A DNA stretch of 64,000 bases from an uncultured Paracoccaceae bacterium (GCA_947497185.1 CANMFL010000008.1:115567-179566), one strand, 5' to 3'; shown: positions 43,875-53,494, numbered from the stretch's first letter. The notes: a model not told the origin generated them from the sequence alone. Program-made: numbers and translations.

Positions 43875-44648
43875 ATGGAATTGATTCTTGGCATAACGAT
43901 ACCACTTGATGCGACCGCTTTGGCCTTTGCTTTGGCGGTTGGATTCATCGCAGGGTTGGTCAAAGGCGTCGTGGGCTTTGGAATGCCTATGATCCTGATT
44001 TCTGGCCTGTCCAGCGTCGTGTCGCCGGAACTTGCGCTGGCTGGATTGATCTTGCCGACATTGGCGACCAACGGCATCCAAGCGTTACGGCAGGGCTGGT
44101 CCGCTGCATGGGCCTCGACCCGGCGATTCCAGCTATTTCTGATCGCTGGCTTTATATCGCTGATGATCGCCGCGCAATTTGTGCGTGTTCTGCCGCAGTC
44201 GGTGATGTTCCTGATTATCGGCACTCCGATTATTGTCTTTGTCGTGGTCCAGTTGTCGGGCAGGGAATTGCGCCTGCCTGCCGCGTCACAACGGATCGAA
44301 GTCGGCGTCGGGTTGTTCGCAGGGTTTATGGGTGGTTTGTCCGGGATCTGGGGGCCGCCGACGGTCGCATATTTGACCGCGACGAACACGCCCAAAGCCG
44401 ATCAAATGCGGGTGCAGGGCGTGATTTACGGGTTGGGTGCTGTCGCGCTGACCGTTGCGCATATCCAGTCTGGCGTATTCCGCTGGGAAACCGCACCGCT
44501 GTCTGTTGTTATGATATTTCCTTCGTTGATCGGCATGGCGATTGGCGATGCTGTGCAGTCGCGGATCGACCAAGTGATGTTCCGCAAGGCGACTTTGTGG
44601 GTGCTGCTGATTGTCGGACTGAACCTTGTGCGGCGCGGATTTCTTTAG
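43875..44648 (+). CDS. Sulfite exporter TauE/SafE family protein
   Basis: A 257-aa membrane protein with about seven to eight helices in two repeats: LAVGFIAGLVKGVVGFGMPMILISGLS and GLFAGFMGGLSGIWGPPTVAYL are the paired TauE/SafE signatures. Members export sulfonates, sulfite or organic anions; the substrate here is unknown. Its TAG overlaps the TAA of the opposite-strand DUF3859 gene in the sequence TTAG. Confidence 0.9.
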   Translation: MELILGITIPLDATALAFALAVGFIAGLVKGVVGFGMPMILISGLSSVVSPELALAGLILPTLATNGIQALRQGWSAAWASTRRFQLFLIAGFISLMIAAQFVRVLPQSVMFLIIGTPIIVFVVVQLSGRELRLPAASQRIEVGVGLFAGFMGGLSGIWGPPTVAYLTATNTPKADQMRVQGVIYGLGAVALTVAHIQSGVFRWETAPLSVVMIFPSLIGMAIGDAVQSRIDQVMFRKATLWVLLIVGLNLVRRGFL

Positions 44649-45184
44649 GAAAACAAGTCCACGTAGCCGCAGATTTCCGCAAGCTCGGGAACCTGCTCGG
44701 CGGGTAGGACTTCGAACGTTGTCCGGTATAGCGTTTCGCCGTTTGACGATGCTTCGATTTGCCAGATGCCGGGCAAGAGTTCGTAATCAAAATCGAACTG
44801 GTAGAACGTCAGCGAAGGGTCGGTGCCACGGATCGTTGAGGGAAATGTCTGCACCGTTTGCCCTGTCGCGCCCATTGGCGGGTGTGTCACGGTCATTTTT
44901 ACGCCTTCGATTCCGTCTAGATCGGCGGCTTGCGATTTGATCCCGAACCCGATGCCTAGCACCGCTGGCACGCGGCGGGTGGCAGCGACAAAGGGCGGTT
45001 CTTCGTTGATAACATGCGTTGTGCCCGCGACGGTGCCGGGGGCGAGCCTTTCGCCAAGGCTATCAGGCGCGCAGATCACGCCAGCTTGCAAGGTGGCGAT
45101 GGCGGGCGCGGTCAAATCGGGCAGCGGGGCTTGGGCAAACGCTGCGACGGGCGCGATCAGGAGGCAGGCGAGGACGTGTTTCAT
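44645..45184 (-). CDS. DUF3859-type secreted protein
   Basis: A 179-aa exported protein: signal peptide MKHVLACLLIAPVAAFAQ, then a beta-rich domain (GVICAP, PAVLGIGFGIKSQA, TFYQFDFDYELLPGIWQIEAS, CGYVDLFS) of the DUF3859 type. Two Cys, near the start and end of the mature protein, could form a disulfide. No function is known. The ATG at 45184 is chosen because it begins the signal peptide; the upstream frame is without signal features. Confidence 0.83.
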   Translation of the reverse strand: MKHVLACLLIAPVAAFAQAPLPDLTAPAIATLQAGVICAPDSLGERLAPGTVAGTTHVINEEPPFVAATRRVPAVLGIGFGIKSQAADLDGIEGVKMTVTHPPMGATGQTVQTFPSTIRGTDPSLTFYQFDFDYELLPGIWQIEASSNGETLYRTTFEVLPAEQVPELAEICGYVDLFS

Positions 45185-45274
45185 GGCCAAGATGTAGCCT
45201 ATGTTTTGATGCTCAGCCAAGCATTGATCTGGTCGGGTTTCGGGAATCGGCAGGGATCGGGCATTGATACCCAC

Positions 45275-45304
45275 GAAAAAGGGCCAGGCGCATGGCCTGA
45301 CCCT
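45275..45304 (-). terminator. Rho-independent terminator of pckA
   Basis: On the minus strand, AGGGTCAGGC pairs with GCCTGGCCCT (10 bp, one G-U) around a 5-base loop, with five T residues following (the A-run at 45276-45280). It is 29 nt beyond the pckA stop. Confidence 0.9.
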
Positions 45305-45333
45305 GATTGATCGTCTTCATATCCTGCGCAGTT

Positions 45334-46932
45334 TTAGCCGATAGCGGCTGCTTTGACGTCCGCGTCGATGTACGGCACGTATTTTTCAAAGTTGTCGCTG
45401 AACATGCCGACAAGTTTCGTGGCTTGCGCGTCGTAGGCGTCTTTGTCGGCCCATGTGTCGCGTGGATTGAGCAACGTTGCATCAACGCCGTCACATGTCA
45501 TTGGAACCTCAAAGCCAAAGTTAGGGTCTTTGCGGAATTGATTTTCGACCAATGATCCGTCAAGTGCGGCTGCGAGCAACGCGCGTGTCGCTTTGATCGG
45601 CATCCGTGATCCGGTGCCGTATGCGCCGCCAGTCCAGCCTGTGTTGACCAACCAGCATGTCGCGCCATGTGTCGCGATCTTTTGTTGCAGCAGTTTACCG
45701 TAGGCTTCTGGGCGACGTGGCATGAATGGTGCGCCGAAACAGGTCGAGAACGTTGGTTCTGGCTCTGTCACGCCGCGCTCTGTGCCTGCGACTTTGGACG
45801 TGAAGCCGGACAAGAAGTGGTACATTGCTTGCGCTGGTGTCAGGCGCGAAATCGGAGGCAACACGCCAAATGCATCACATGTCAGCATGATGATGTTTTT
45901 CGGGTGGCCGCCAAGTGCCGTTTCAGACGCGTTGCCGATGTAGTTCAGCGGGTAAGCGCAGCGCATGTTTGCTGTCAGGCTGTCGTCGTTGAAATCCAGT
46001 TCTTTGGTCTCTGGATCGAAAACCATGTTCTCGATAACCGTGTGCGGCATTGAACATGTGGCGTAGATTTCCGGCTCGGCCTCTGGGTCCAGCCCGATGG
46101 TTTTGGCGTAGCAACCACCTTCAAAGTTGAATGTGCCGCGATCGGACCAGCCATGTTCGTCGTCACCGATCAGGATGCGAGACGGATCAGCGGATAGTGT
46201 TGTTTTACCAGTGCCGGACAGGCCAAAGAACACAGCCGTATCAACAGGGTTATTCGGCGCATGGTTGGCAGAGCAATGCATCGGCATGATGCCTTTTTCT
46301 GGCAACAGGTAGTTCAGCAGGGTGAAGACGGATTTCTTGTTCTCGCCCGCGTATTCGGTACCGCCGATCAAGATGACCTTTTTCTCAAAGTTCAGCGCGA
46401 TCACTGTTTCAGAACGGCAACCGTGCTTTTCTGGGTCCGCTTTGAATGTCGGGCAGTTGATAATCGTGAAATCAGGTGCGAATGTCTCAAGCTCTGACAC
46501 TTCAGGGCGACGCAGCAGGTGGCGGATGAATAGCGCATGCCAGCTCAACTCGGTGATCACACGCACATCAAGACGGTGCGCGGGGTCTGCGCCGCCGAAC
46601 AAGTCCTGCACGTCAACACGGCCACCTTGCATATGCGCGAGCATATCTGCGTAAAGCACGTCGAATTTGGCAGGGTCCATCGGCGGATTGTTTTCCCACC
46701 AAATCGTGTCCTCAACGGATGGCGTCCGCACAACGAATTTGTCCTTTGGAGAGCGGCCAGTGTGCTTGCCAGTCGTGACAAGAAACGTCCCGCCCTGACC
46801 TTCAACGCCTTCGCCCGCGGCAATAGCGGCGGCCTGCAGGTCAGCCTCGTTGCGGTTGTAATATACATAACCCAGCCCAGTGATGCCTTGATCTTCAAGT
46901 TTCATCTGCGGGTTGACCGTACCTTGGTCCAT
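45334..46932 (-). CDS. pckA: Phosphoenolpyruvate carboxykinase (ATP)
   Basis: A 532-aa gluconeogenic enzyme converting oxaloacetate and ATP to phosphoenolpyruvate. The P-loop [16 protein letters not shown], the metal/substrate block [33 protein letters not shown] and [14 protein letters not shown] are intact. The ATG at 46932 follows AAGGAG at ideal spacing; an extended frame to 46962 is rejected. It is divergent from chvI, with an array of operator-like palindromes between them, and ends at a strong terminator. Confidence 0.97.
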   Translation of the reverse strand: MDQGTVNPQMKLEDQGITGLGYVYYNRNEADLQAAAIAAGEGVEGQGGTFLVTTGKHTGRSPKDKFVVRTPSVEDTIWWENNPPMDPAKFDVLYADMLAHMQGGRVDVQDLFGGADPAHRLDVRVITELSWHALFIRHLLRRPEVSELETFAPDFTIINCPTFKADPEKHGCRSETVIALNFEKKVILIGGTEYAGENKKSVFTLLNYLLPEKGIMPMHCSANHAPNNPVDTAVFFGLSGTGKTTLSADPSRILIGDDEHGWSDRGTFNFEGGCYAKTIGLDPEAEPEIYATCSMPHTVIENMVFDPETKELDFNDDSLTANMRCAYPLNYIGNASETALGGHPKNIIMLTCDAFGVLPPISRLTPAQAMYHFLSGFTSKVAGTERGVTEPEPTFSTCFGAPFMPRRPEAYGKLLQQKIATHGATCWLVNTGWTGGAYGTGSRMPIKATRALLAAALDGSLVENQFRKDPNFGFEVPMTCDGVDATLLNPRDTWADKDAYDAQATKLVGMFSDNFEKYVPYIDADVKAAAIG

Positions 46933-46989
46933 GGGTTCGCTCCTTTTGGCGTTCAGGGTCATCTTGACCTAAAACTGTCATAACAGTGG

Positions 46990-46995
46990 ATTATG
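46990..46995 (-). promoter_or_regulatory. Candidate pckA -10 element
   Basis: CATAAT on the minus strand, 58 nt upstream of the pckA ATG. A 17-bp spacer puts the -35 position at about 47013-47018, within the first two operator-like repeats, which would let a bound repressor block the polymerase. The -35 itself is poor. Confidence 0.4.
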
Positions 46996-47008
46996 CTTGG
47001 ACTAGCCC

Positions 47009-47072
47009 CCTTGCGCTAACGTTAGCGCTACCAATTTTATGTTAGCGCAAGCACATTGTTGTTAGCGCTAAC
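47009..47072. promoter_or_regulatory. Array of GTTAGCGCTAAC palindromic operators
   Basis: Four related 12-mers: 47009 (9 of 12), 47021 (11 of 12), 47041 (10 of 12) and 47061 (perfect GTTAGCGCTAAC). The last three begin exactly 20 bp apart, so they lie on the same helical face. The palindrome with a central GCGC is the type bound by LacI-family regulators. The array is 77-140 bp upstream of pckA and 163 bp upstream of chvI. Confidence 0.7.
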
Positions 47073-47234
47073 CTTCGCTCCGGGGTTCGTCAGACCGTAA
47101 CCTGAATTGAGGCAAATAAGGCACGACTTTGTCACTGATTCGTTGAGTGGCTTGATTCGCTGGGTCAAACAGGTGAAAGATTCCTGACAGAAGTGGGCAA
47201 AACCAACAAATAGAGCAGTAAGGGGCAAATCCCA

Positions 47235-47936
47235 ATGTCAAGAATCGCCTTGGTCGATGATGACCGTAATATCCTGACCTCCGTCTCGATGACGCTCGAA
47301 GCTGAAGGCTTTGAAGTTGAGACATACAACGACGGTCAATCCGCACTGGATGGATTTAACAAGCGTATGCCAGATATGGCTGTGCTGGATATCAAAATGC
47401 CACGCATGGACGGGATGGATCTTCTCCAACGTCTGCGTCAGAAAACATCGATGCCGGTCATTTTCCTGACCTCCAAAGACGACGAAATCGACGAAGTTCT
47501 CGGCCTGCGTATGGGGGCGGACGATTACGTTAAGAAGCCGTTCTCGCAGCGACTGCTGGTCGAGCGTATTCGCGCGTTGCTGCGTCGCCAAGATGCAATT
47601 TCCGGCGAAGAAGTCGAAGAAACCGAAGATACCAAAGTGATGGTGCGCGGCGAATTGTCGATGGACCCGCTGCGTCACGCGGTGACATGGAAGGGCCAAG
47701 ACGTATCCCTGACAGTGACCGAATTCCTGCTGCTTCAAGCACTCGCACAGCGTCCCGGTTTCGTAAAATCACGCGATCAGTTGATGGATGTAGCCTACGA
47801 CGATCAGGTTTACGTGGATGACCGCACGATCGACAGCCACATCAAACGTCTGCGGAAAAAGATGCGTAACACCGATGATACGTTCTCAGCGATTGAGACG
47901 CTTTACGGTATCGGGTATCGTTACAACGAAGAATAA
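47235..47936 (+). CDS. chvI: Response regulator ChvI
   Basis: A 233-aa OmpR-type regulator. The receiver domain carries the acidic pair DDD at residues 8-10, phospho-acceptor D52 ([11 protein letters not shown]), T79 (FLTS) and K101 (DDYVKKPF). The winged-helix DNA-binding domain covers about 128-232. In rhizobia ChvI with ChvG controls the acid/cell-envelope response and central metabolism. It is followed by chvG after 11 nt and faces pckA across the operator array. Confidence 0.95.
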   Translation: MSRIALVDDDRNILTSVSMTLEAEGFEVETYNDGQSALDGFNKRMPDMAVLDIKMPRMDGMDLLQRLRQKTSMPVIFLTSKDDEIDEVLGLRMGADDYVKKPFSQRLLVERIRALLRRQDAISGEEVEETEDTKVMVRGELSMDPLRHAVTWKGQDVSLTVTEFLLLQALAQRPGFVKSRDQLMDVAYDDQVYVDDRTIDSHIKRLRKKMRNTDDTFSAIETLYGIGYRYNEE

Positions 47937-47947
47937 AGTTGTCCGTT

Positions 47948-49690
47948 ATGACTGCGACTACGCATGAAATTGATGTCAGAGATTTAGAGTCCGTGCGCCG
48001 CGCCGCGCGGGCCCCTGATCTTGTGATTGGTGATGATTGGGTAGCACCACAGGCCATTGGCGAAAACGAATTGTCAGAACGGCGCCGTTCGCGCGGGTTT
48101 TTGACATTGCTGCGCAGCTCTCCGATTGCACGCAAGATTATCACGATCAATTTGATCGCGGTGATGATGCTCATTGCTGGAATTCTGTACCTAAATTCTT
48201 CACGCGATAGTTTGATTTTCCAGCGTGTGAATAGCCTTGTGAAAGAGGCCGAACTTGTCGCTGACGTCCTAGAGGCGAACCTCCCTGATGCGGAATCGGT
48301 CGATCTGACGACCTCTGCGGGCACCAGCATGATTGCTGGCCTGTCAAAAGTCACGTTGCGCGACCGCAGTCAGGTGATGGTGTTTGACCCGACTGCGAAA
48401 TTCATCGGTGCCGCCGAAGGTACAGGCGATATTGCCGACACCCGCGGTCTGGATGATATTTCTGGCGATACTGTGATTTTGGACGCCCTGTCCTTTGTAT
48501 GGGACCGTATATCTGGATTTCTGGGAACCACTGCAAAGCCAGCCAGCACCAATGCAGAGTTGGTTCAGTTCACCAGTCAGCAAGTCGCTGGCGCGTTGGC
48601 GTCCGGCACCCAGTTCCATTCCTTTGGCGCTGAAGGCAGCACGACCTTTATCGTCACAACACCGCTTTTCCTAAATGGCCAGCCGATTGGTGTCGCCGCA
48701 CTTGCGTCTGCTGCGGGTGAAATCGACCGTCTGGTGGCGCAAGAGCACGAGCAGGTCTTGCGGTTGTTCATCGTCGGTATCGTAATCTCGATTGGGCTAA
48801 GCCTAGTTTTGGCGTCTACTATCGCGAACCCGCTGGCTGATCTGGCCACGGCGGCGGAGCTGGGGCGTGACAAAAACGCCCGAAAAATGTCGCCGACGAA
48901 AATTCGTATCCCCGACCTGACAGCTCGCCCTGACGAGATCGGTCGTCTGTCGGGTGCGCTGCGCGGTATGGTCGAAGCCTTGTACGAACGTATTGAGGGC
49001 AATGAACAATTTGCGGCTGATGTGGCCCACGAGATCAAGAACCCGCTTGCGTCTCTACGGTCTGCTGTTGGCACGATGCGCGTGGCAAAACGTGACGATC
49101 AGCGTGAGAAGATGCTGGAGATTATCGAGCACGATGTGCGCCGCTTGGACCGCTTGGTCAGCGATATTTCGAATGCGTCCCGTCTGGATAGCGAACTGGT
49201 CAAGGAAGAAGAAGAAACCTTTGACCTGCTGCATATGCTGGGAAATCTGAACGAATTTCTTGGCAAAGAGGCCGAGGCGAAAGGTATCGATTATATCGAC
49301 GACCTACCAACGCAGCCGATTATGGTACAGGGACTTGAAGGGCGGCTGGCGCAGGTGTTTGTGAACCTGATTACCAACGCGATTTCGTTCTGCGAAGACG
49401 GCGATGCGATCCGTGTTTGGGCGCGGCGTCGTGAAAACCGCATCTTGGTTGTCGTCGAAGATACCGGACCAGGCATTCCGAACGAAGCCATCCATAAAGT
49501 ATTCCAACGGTTTTATTCTGAACGGCCCGAGGGGCAGTTCGGCAATAACTCTGGCCTTGGTCTTGCGATTTCCAAACAGATCGTCGAGGCGCATGGCGGC
49601 GTGATCTGGGCTGAAAATATCCGCCCAACCGAGGCTGATTTGACGTCCGAACCATTGGGTGCGCGTTTTGTTGTGGGCTTGCCTGTCTAG
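47948..49690 (+). CDS. chvG: Sensor histidine kinase ChvG
   Basis: About 580 aa. A cytoplasmic N-terminus of about 55 residues is followed by a transmembrane helix (IITINLIAVMMLIAGILYL), a periplasmic sensor region of about 190 residues, a second helix (LRLFIVGIVISIGLSLVLAS), a HAMP domain, a HisKA domain with H361 (DVAHEIKNPLASL) and a catalytic ATPase domain (NLITNAISFC, EDTGPGIPNEA, GNNSGLGLAISKQ). The ATG at 47948 and TTG at 47939 are both possible. It pairs with chvI and is followed 18 nt later by hprK. Confidence 0.95.
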   Translation: MTATTHEIDVRDLESVRRAARAPDLVIGDDWVAPQAIGENELSERRRSRGFLTLLRSSPIARKIITINLIAVMMLIAGILYLNSSRDSLIFQRVNSLVKEAELVADVLEANLPDAESVDLTTSAGTSMIAGLSKVTLRDRSQVMVFDPTAKFIGAAEGTGDIADTRGLDDISGDTVILDALSFVWDRISGFLGTTAKPASTNAELVQFTSQQVAGALASGTQFHSFGAEGSTTFIVTTPLFLNGQPIGVAALASAAGEIDRLVAQEHEQVLRLFIVGIVISIGLSLVLASTIANPLADLATAAELGRDKNARKMSPTKIRIPDLTARPDEIGRLSGALRGMVEALYERIEGNEQFAADVAHEIKNPLASLRSAVGTMRVAKRDDQREKMLEIIEHDVRRLDRLVSDISNASRLDSELVKEEEETFDLLHMLGNLNEFLGKEAEAKGIDYIDDLPTQPIMVQGLEGRLAQVFVNLITNAISFCEDGDAIRVWARRRENRILVVVEDTGPGIPNEAIHKVFQRFYSERPEGQFGNNSGLGLAISKQIVEAHGGVIWAENIRPTEADLTSEPLGARFVVGLPV

Positions 49691-49708
49691 CAAAAAAGGG
49701 TCGTGCTG

Positions 49709-50128
49709 ATGTCGTTGACCATCCATGCGACTGCGATTGCGCTAAACGGCCAAGGCGTTGTAATTATTGGTCCTTCTGGAAGCGGTAAGTCGGCACTCGC
49801 GCTGCAACTGATGGCGTTTGGAGCGCGGTTGATTGCTGACGATCAGGTGGTTTTAACCTCAGACGGCCCCGACCTTATCGCTGCTTGCCCTAGCCACATC
49901 ACCGGATTGATCGAAGCTCGACATGTCGGCATCCTAAACGCAGAGCCTGCACCGCCAACGCGTGTTGTCATTGCGGTTGACCTAGGGCAAACGGAGCCTG
50001 ACCGCATACCAGAGCACAAAACTGTGACGTGGCTTAACCATAAGGTCCCCTTGCTTTGGGGCGAAAAAAATCCAAATTTTGCTGTAGCGTTGTTGCAGAT
50101 GCTAAAAGTAGGCCGGAGCCTGAAATGA
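49709..50128 (+). CDS. hprK: HPr kinase/phosphorylase, short alphaproteobacterial type
   Basis: A 139-aa catalytic core that phosphorylates HPr on Ser. The P-loop is [27 protein letters not shown] and [11 protein letters not shown] follow. It lacks the N-terminal domain of firmicute HprK, as is normal in this lineage. The ATG at 49709 follows AAGGG at 8 nt spacing. Its stop overlaps rapZ by 4 nt. The target Ser is present in the HPr encoded at 51437. Confidence 0.93.
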   Translation: MSLTIHATAIALNGQGVVIIGPSGSGKSALALQLMAFGARLIADDQVVLTSDGPDLIAACPSHITGLIEARHVGILNAEPAPPTRVVIAVDLGQTEPDRIPEHKTVTWLNHKVPLLWGEKNPNFAVALLQMLKVGRSLK

Positions 50129-51045
50129 CAAGCGATGCCCCTCTAAACTCGCCAGCGACCCCCGTTGTCATTGTGACCGGACCTTCTGGTGCGGGCCGAT
50201 CAACCGCTGTGAACGCGCTGGAGGACCTTGGGTTCGAAGTGATTGATAACCTGCCGTTGTCACTGCTGCCGCGTTTGCTGGATGGGCCGCAAGACGGACG
50301 CCCGTTGGCCTTGGGCGTGGATGTGCGTAATCGCGACTTTGCCCCCAATGTCCTGCGCGACATTATCGAAGACTTGCATGGCCGCGACGATGTGAACGGG
50401 CAGGTCCTGTATCTGGATGCGTCTGAGGACGTGCTGGTGCGACGATACTCCGAGACACGGCGCAGGCATCCATTGTCGCCAGACGGCACGCCGTTAACTG
50501 GCATCGACCACGAAATTAAGATGCTTAGCTCGATCCGCGCCCTTGCCGACATTCTGGTCGATACGACTGATCTGTCCCCGCACGACTTAAAAGCCGACAT
50601 CGAACGTCACTTTGCTGTCGATGGCGGCCCGTTTCTGGGTGTGACCTTGCATTCATTCTCTTACAAACGCGGCTTGCCGCGCGGTCTGGATATTGTGATG
50701 GATTGCCGGTTCCTGCGGAACCCGCATTGGGACCCTGCATTGCGTGCCAAAGACGGGCGTGACGCCCAAGTTTATCAGTACGTGGCGGCTGACGACAGAT
50801 TCGGCGAATTCTTTGCCAAGATGCAGGATTTGGTAACGATGTTGCTGCCCGCCTACAAGGATGAGGGCAAATCGCACCTTTCCATCGGATTTGGGTGTAC
50901 CGGTGGGCAACACCGGTCGGTTGCCGTTACGGAAAAGCTTGCTGCGGCTCTTGAAATGGATGGCTGGCCTGTATCTATACGTCACAGAGAATTGGAACGA
51001 CGCGAAGGCACGTCGGTAACTTTAGCATCAAGGCACACTGCGTGA
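50125..51045 (+). CDS. rapZ: RNase adapter protein RapZ
   Basis: A 306-aa nucleotide-binding protein; in E. coli RapZ guides RNase E to GlmZ and so sets amino-sugar synthesis. The N-terminal P-loop reads [21 protein letters not shown], with Arg replacing the usual Walker A Lys. [34 protein letters not shown] and the C-terminal [20 protein letters not shown] are conserved. The ATG at 50125 overlaps the hprK stop, and its own stop overlaps the EIIA start by 4 nt. Confidence 0.94.
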   Translation: MTSDAPLNSPATPVVIVTGPSGAGRSTAVNALEDLGFEVIDNLPLSLLPRLLDGPQDGRPLALGVDVRNRDFAPNVLRDIIEDLHGRDDVNGQVLYLDASEDVLVRRYSETRRRHPLSPDGTPLTGIDHEIKMLSSIRALADILVDTTDLSPHDLKADIERHFAVDGGPFLGVTLHSFSYKRGLPRGLDIVMDCRFLRNPHWDPALRAKDGRDAQVYQYVAADDRFGEFFAKMQDLVTMLLPAYKDEGKSHLSIGFGCTGGQHRSVAVTEKLAAALEMDGWPVSIRHRELERREGTSVTLASRHTA

Positions 51046-51434
51046 TTGGAATTGTCATCGTAGCTCATGGACGTCTGGCCGAAGAATATCGGGCCGCGAT
51101 GGAACATGTTGTCGGCCCTCAAACCGGGGTTCGCACGATTGCGATCGAAGCAGAAGACGACCGTAGCGACAAGCAAACCGAAATCTGTGACGCGGCTGAC
51201 GCGGTTGATGCAGGGGCAGGGGTTGTTGTGGTTGTCGATATGTTTGGTGGATCGCCGTCGAACCTGTCGATCAAAGCCTGCAATCCCGAGAACCGCCGCA
51301 TCATGTATGGTGCAAATTTGCCGATGTTAATCAAGTTGGCGAAGTCGCGGCACCGTCCGGTGCCAGATGCGGTTGACGCCTCGCTGACGGCTGCCCACAA
51401 GTATATAAATAGTATGAGAGTTGGGGCCTCCTGA
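51042..51434 (+). CDS. PTS EIIA component, mannose/fructose family
   Basis: A 130-aa EIIA-Man-type protein. [24 protein letters not shown] carries the phospho-acceptor His near residue 9, and [15 protein letters not shown] is the second family motif. No EIIB, EIIC or EIID is nearby, so this is a regulatory branch rather than a sugar transporter. It probably takes phosphate from the HPr encoded next. The start is the GTG at 51042. Confidence 0.93.
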   Translation: MIGIVIVAHGRLAEEYRAAMEHVVGPQTGVRTIAIEAEDDRSDKQTEICDAADAVDAGAGVVVVVDMFGGSPSNLSIKACNPENRRIMYGANLPMLIKLAKSRHRPVPDAVDASLTAAHKYINSMRVGAS

Positions 51435-51436
51435 TT

Positions 51437-51706
51437 ATGCCGACCCAGACGATGGAAATTACGAATATCAAAGGTCTGCACGCGCGGGCCTCTGCAAAGT
51501 TCGCAGAAGTTTGCGAAGCACATGACGCAACTGCCACTGTCCGCAAGGACGGGATGGATGCAGGCGGCGATAGCATCATGGGTCTTTTAATGTTGGCAGC
51601 TTCTATCGGAACCTTTATTGAGGTTGAGACCAGCGGTCCGGACGCAGATGCCCTTTTGGCTGCACTTTCCGCGCTTGTTGTTGATAAGTTTGGCGAAGGC
51701 GACTAG
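51437..51706 (+). CDS. HPr family phosphocarrier protein
   Basis: An 89-aa HPr. His in GLHARASAKFAE (about residue 14) is the site phosphorylated by enzyme I. GGDSIMGLLMLAAS holds the regulatory Ser used by HprK; the usual Lys before it is Asp. With EIIA, RapZ and HprK this completes a regulatory PTS branch except for enzyme I, which is not in the window. Confidence 0.95.
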   Translation: MPTQTMEITNIKGLHARASAKFAEVCEAHDATATVRKDGMDAGGDSIMGLLMLAASIGTFIEVETSGPDADALLAALSALVVDKFGEGD

Positions 51707-51737
51707 TCCCGCCCGGGGCTTTTTGAAGGAACCCGCT

Positions 51738-52616
51738 TTGACGGAAACTACCCAGAAACTGGCGCAAGATACTGGTGCGGAACCGATAGTGAAACCTCAC
51801 TATGATCGCAGCGCGCTGAGCTATGCGGGGTCGTTTGATCGCCCTGGCCAACGTGCGCTTATTCGCACAATCGAATTGCTGACCGGCAAGATCAAAATTG
51901 GCCGTCTTGTGCGCAAATTTGAACGGCAGGGTACACCGCGCGGACAAGAAGTGTTCACGCGCGTCCTTTCTACGATGGGGATCGAGCTGCAAACGCCCGA
52001 AGAAGAACTCGCGCGTATCCCGAAAACAGGTCCGGTGATCTTGGTCGCGAACCACCCGCATGGGTTGGTTGATGGGATCGTGTTTGCGGAACTCGTTGGT
52101 CGCATTCGCCCTGACTACCGCATTCTGACGCGCTCTTTGCTGACGGGCTTGGACGAAGAAGCAACGAATTATCTGATCCCCGTGCCGTTCCCGCATCAAC
52201 CCGATGCGCAGGAACAAATGGTCGAAATGCGCAAAAAGGCGATGAAGTTTCTGGCCGAAGATGGGCTGGTCGCACTGTTCCCGTCTGGTGTTGTCGCATC
52301 ATCTGACACGATGTTTGGCCCCGCTGTTGAGGCCCCGTGGAATGCGTTTACCGCGAAAATGATCCGTAAATCGGGAGCGACCGTGGTGCCGATGCACTTC
52401 CTCGGCAGCAATTCCCGCGCTTACCAAATCGCAAACCAAGTATCAGCGACGCTGCGCCAAGGCCTATTAATCCACGAAATTGCGCGATCGGTGAACAAGC
52501 CGATGTCACCTGTTGTCGGCCACCCGATCCCTAGCGCGGAGATCGACGCACGGATCGGCGATACCCGCAACTTTATGGCGTGGTTGCGCGAGCAGACACT
52601 GGCGCTAAGCCGTTAA
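51738..52616 (+). CDS. 1-acyl-glycerol-3-phosphate acyltransferase family protein
   Basis: About 292 aa. The PlsC-type block I is VANHPHGLVDG (the HX4D motif), and LFPSGVVASSDTMFG is a block III-like segment. It likely acylates a lysophospholipid or a related lipid at the inner membrane. The TTG at 51738 is chosen because AAGGA lies 8 nt upstream; the open frame extends into the HPr gene, which is unlikely to be real coding for this protein. It is the last gene of the chvI-acyltransferase run and converges on the hydroxybutyryl-CoA dehydrogenase gene. Confidence 0.85.
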   Translation: MTETTQKLAQDTGAEPIVKPHYDRSALSYAGSFDRPGQRALIRTIELLTGKIKIGRLVRKFERQGTPRGQEVFTRVLSTMGIELQTPEEELARIPKTGPVILVANHPHGLVDGIVFAELVGRIRPDYRILTRSLLTGLDEEATNYLIPVPFPHQPDAQEQMVEMRKKAMKFLAEDGLVALFPSGVVASSDTMFGPAVEAPWNAFTAKMIRKSGATVVPMHFLGSNSRAYQIANQVSATLRQGLLIHEIARSVNKPMSPVVGHPIPSAEIDARIGDTRNFMAWLREQTLALSR

Positions 52617-52618
52617 GC

Positions 52619-53494
52619 TTAGCGTGTTGGTGTCGGGACTTCCGTGGTGTAATCGTAGAAACCGCGCTTTGTTTTGCGACCCAACCAACCAGCTTCGACG
52701 TATTTTGTCAGCAGTGGACACGGGCGGTATTTCGTGTCTGCCAAGCCGTCGTGCAACACGTTCATAATCGCAAGGCATGTGTCCAAACCGATAAAATCGG
52801 CCAATTCAAGCGGCCCCATCGGATGGTTTGCGCCCAATTTCAAGGAAGTGTCGATGGATTTCACTGATCCGACACCCTCGTACAGCGTGTAGATCGCTTC
52901 GTTGATCATCGGCATCAGGATGCGATTCACGATAAAGGCTGGAAAATCCTCGGACGCGGTGGATGTCTTGCCAAGGTGGGCCACGACGTCTTCACAGGCT
53001 TTGAATGTCGGCTCGTCAGTAGCGATTCCGCGAATCAATTCGACCAGCTGCATGACTGGAACAGGGTTCATAAAGTGGAAGCCCATGAATTTTTCTGGCC
53101 GATCAGTACGGGCAGCGAGGCGCGTAATCGAAATCGACGACGTATTTGACGTAAGAACCGTGTCGGGTTTCAGGTGCGGAACCAGATCTTCAAAGATCGC
53201 GGATTTGATGGTTTCACGCTCTGTCGCGGCCTCGATGATCAGGTCTGTTTGACCAAGGTCAGTCAGCGTCGTCGTCGTGTTGATCAAACGCAGCGCTTCG
53301 TCCTTGGCATCAGCGCTGATCGCGTCGCGGCTAACTTGGCGATCCATATTCTTATCAATGCGTTGCACGGCGGCAGTCAGGGCATCTGCATTGATGTCGT
53401 TCATCAAAACTTCGTACCCAGCAAGCGCAAAAACATGCGCAATACCATTGCCCATCTGGCCTGCACCAATAATCCCTACGCGCTGAATTGTCAT
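52619..53494 (-). CDS. 3-hydroxybutyryl-CoA dehydrogenase
   Basis: A 291-aa 3-hydroxyacyl-CoA dehydrogenase. IQRVGIIGAGQMGNGIAHVFALAGY is the NAD-binding Rossmann loop. ASNTSS-type region TSNTSSISITRLAA, MGFHFMNPVPVMQLVELI (catalytic His) and FPAFIVNRILMPMINEAI are conserved. The single-domain size fits the short-chain enzyme (hbd/fadB2/paaH type). It could act with the thiolase at 4566. The ATG at 53494 is the family start. Confidence 0.94.
   Translation of the reverse strand: MTIQRVGIIGAGQMGNGIAHVFALAGYEVLMNDINADALTAAVQRIDKNMDRQVSRDAISADAKDEALRLINTTTTLTDLGQTDLIIEAATERETIKSAIFEDLVPHLKPDTVLTSNTSSISITRLAARTDRPEKFMGFHFMNPVPVMQLVELIRGIATDEPTFKACEDVVAHLGKTSTASEDFPAFIVNRILMPMINEAIYTLYEGVGSVKSIDTSLKLGANHPMGPLELADFIGLDTCLAIMNVLHDGLADTKYRPCPLLTKYVEAGWLGRKTKRGFYDYTTEVPTPTR

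Noticed and set aside
51618..51737. N-terminal extension of the acyltransferase into the HPr gene
   Set aside because: The overlap is about 90 nt with a well-defined HPr sequence, and a TTG with good Shine-Dalgarno spacing is present at 51738.
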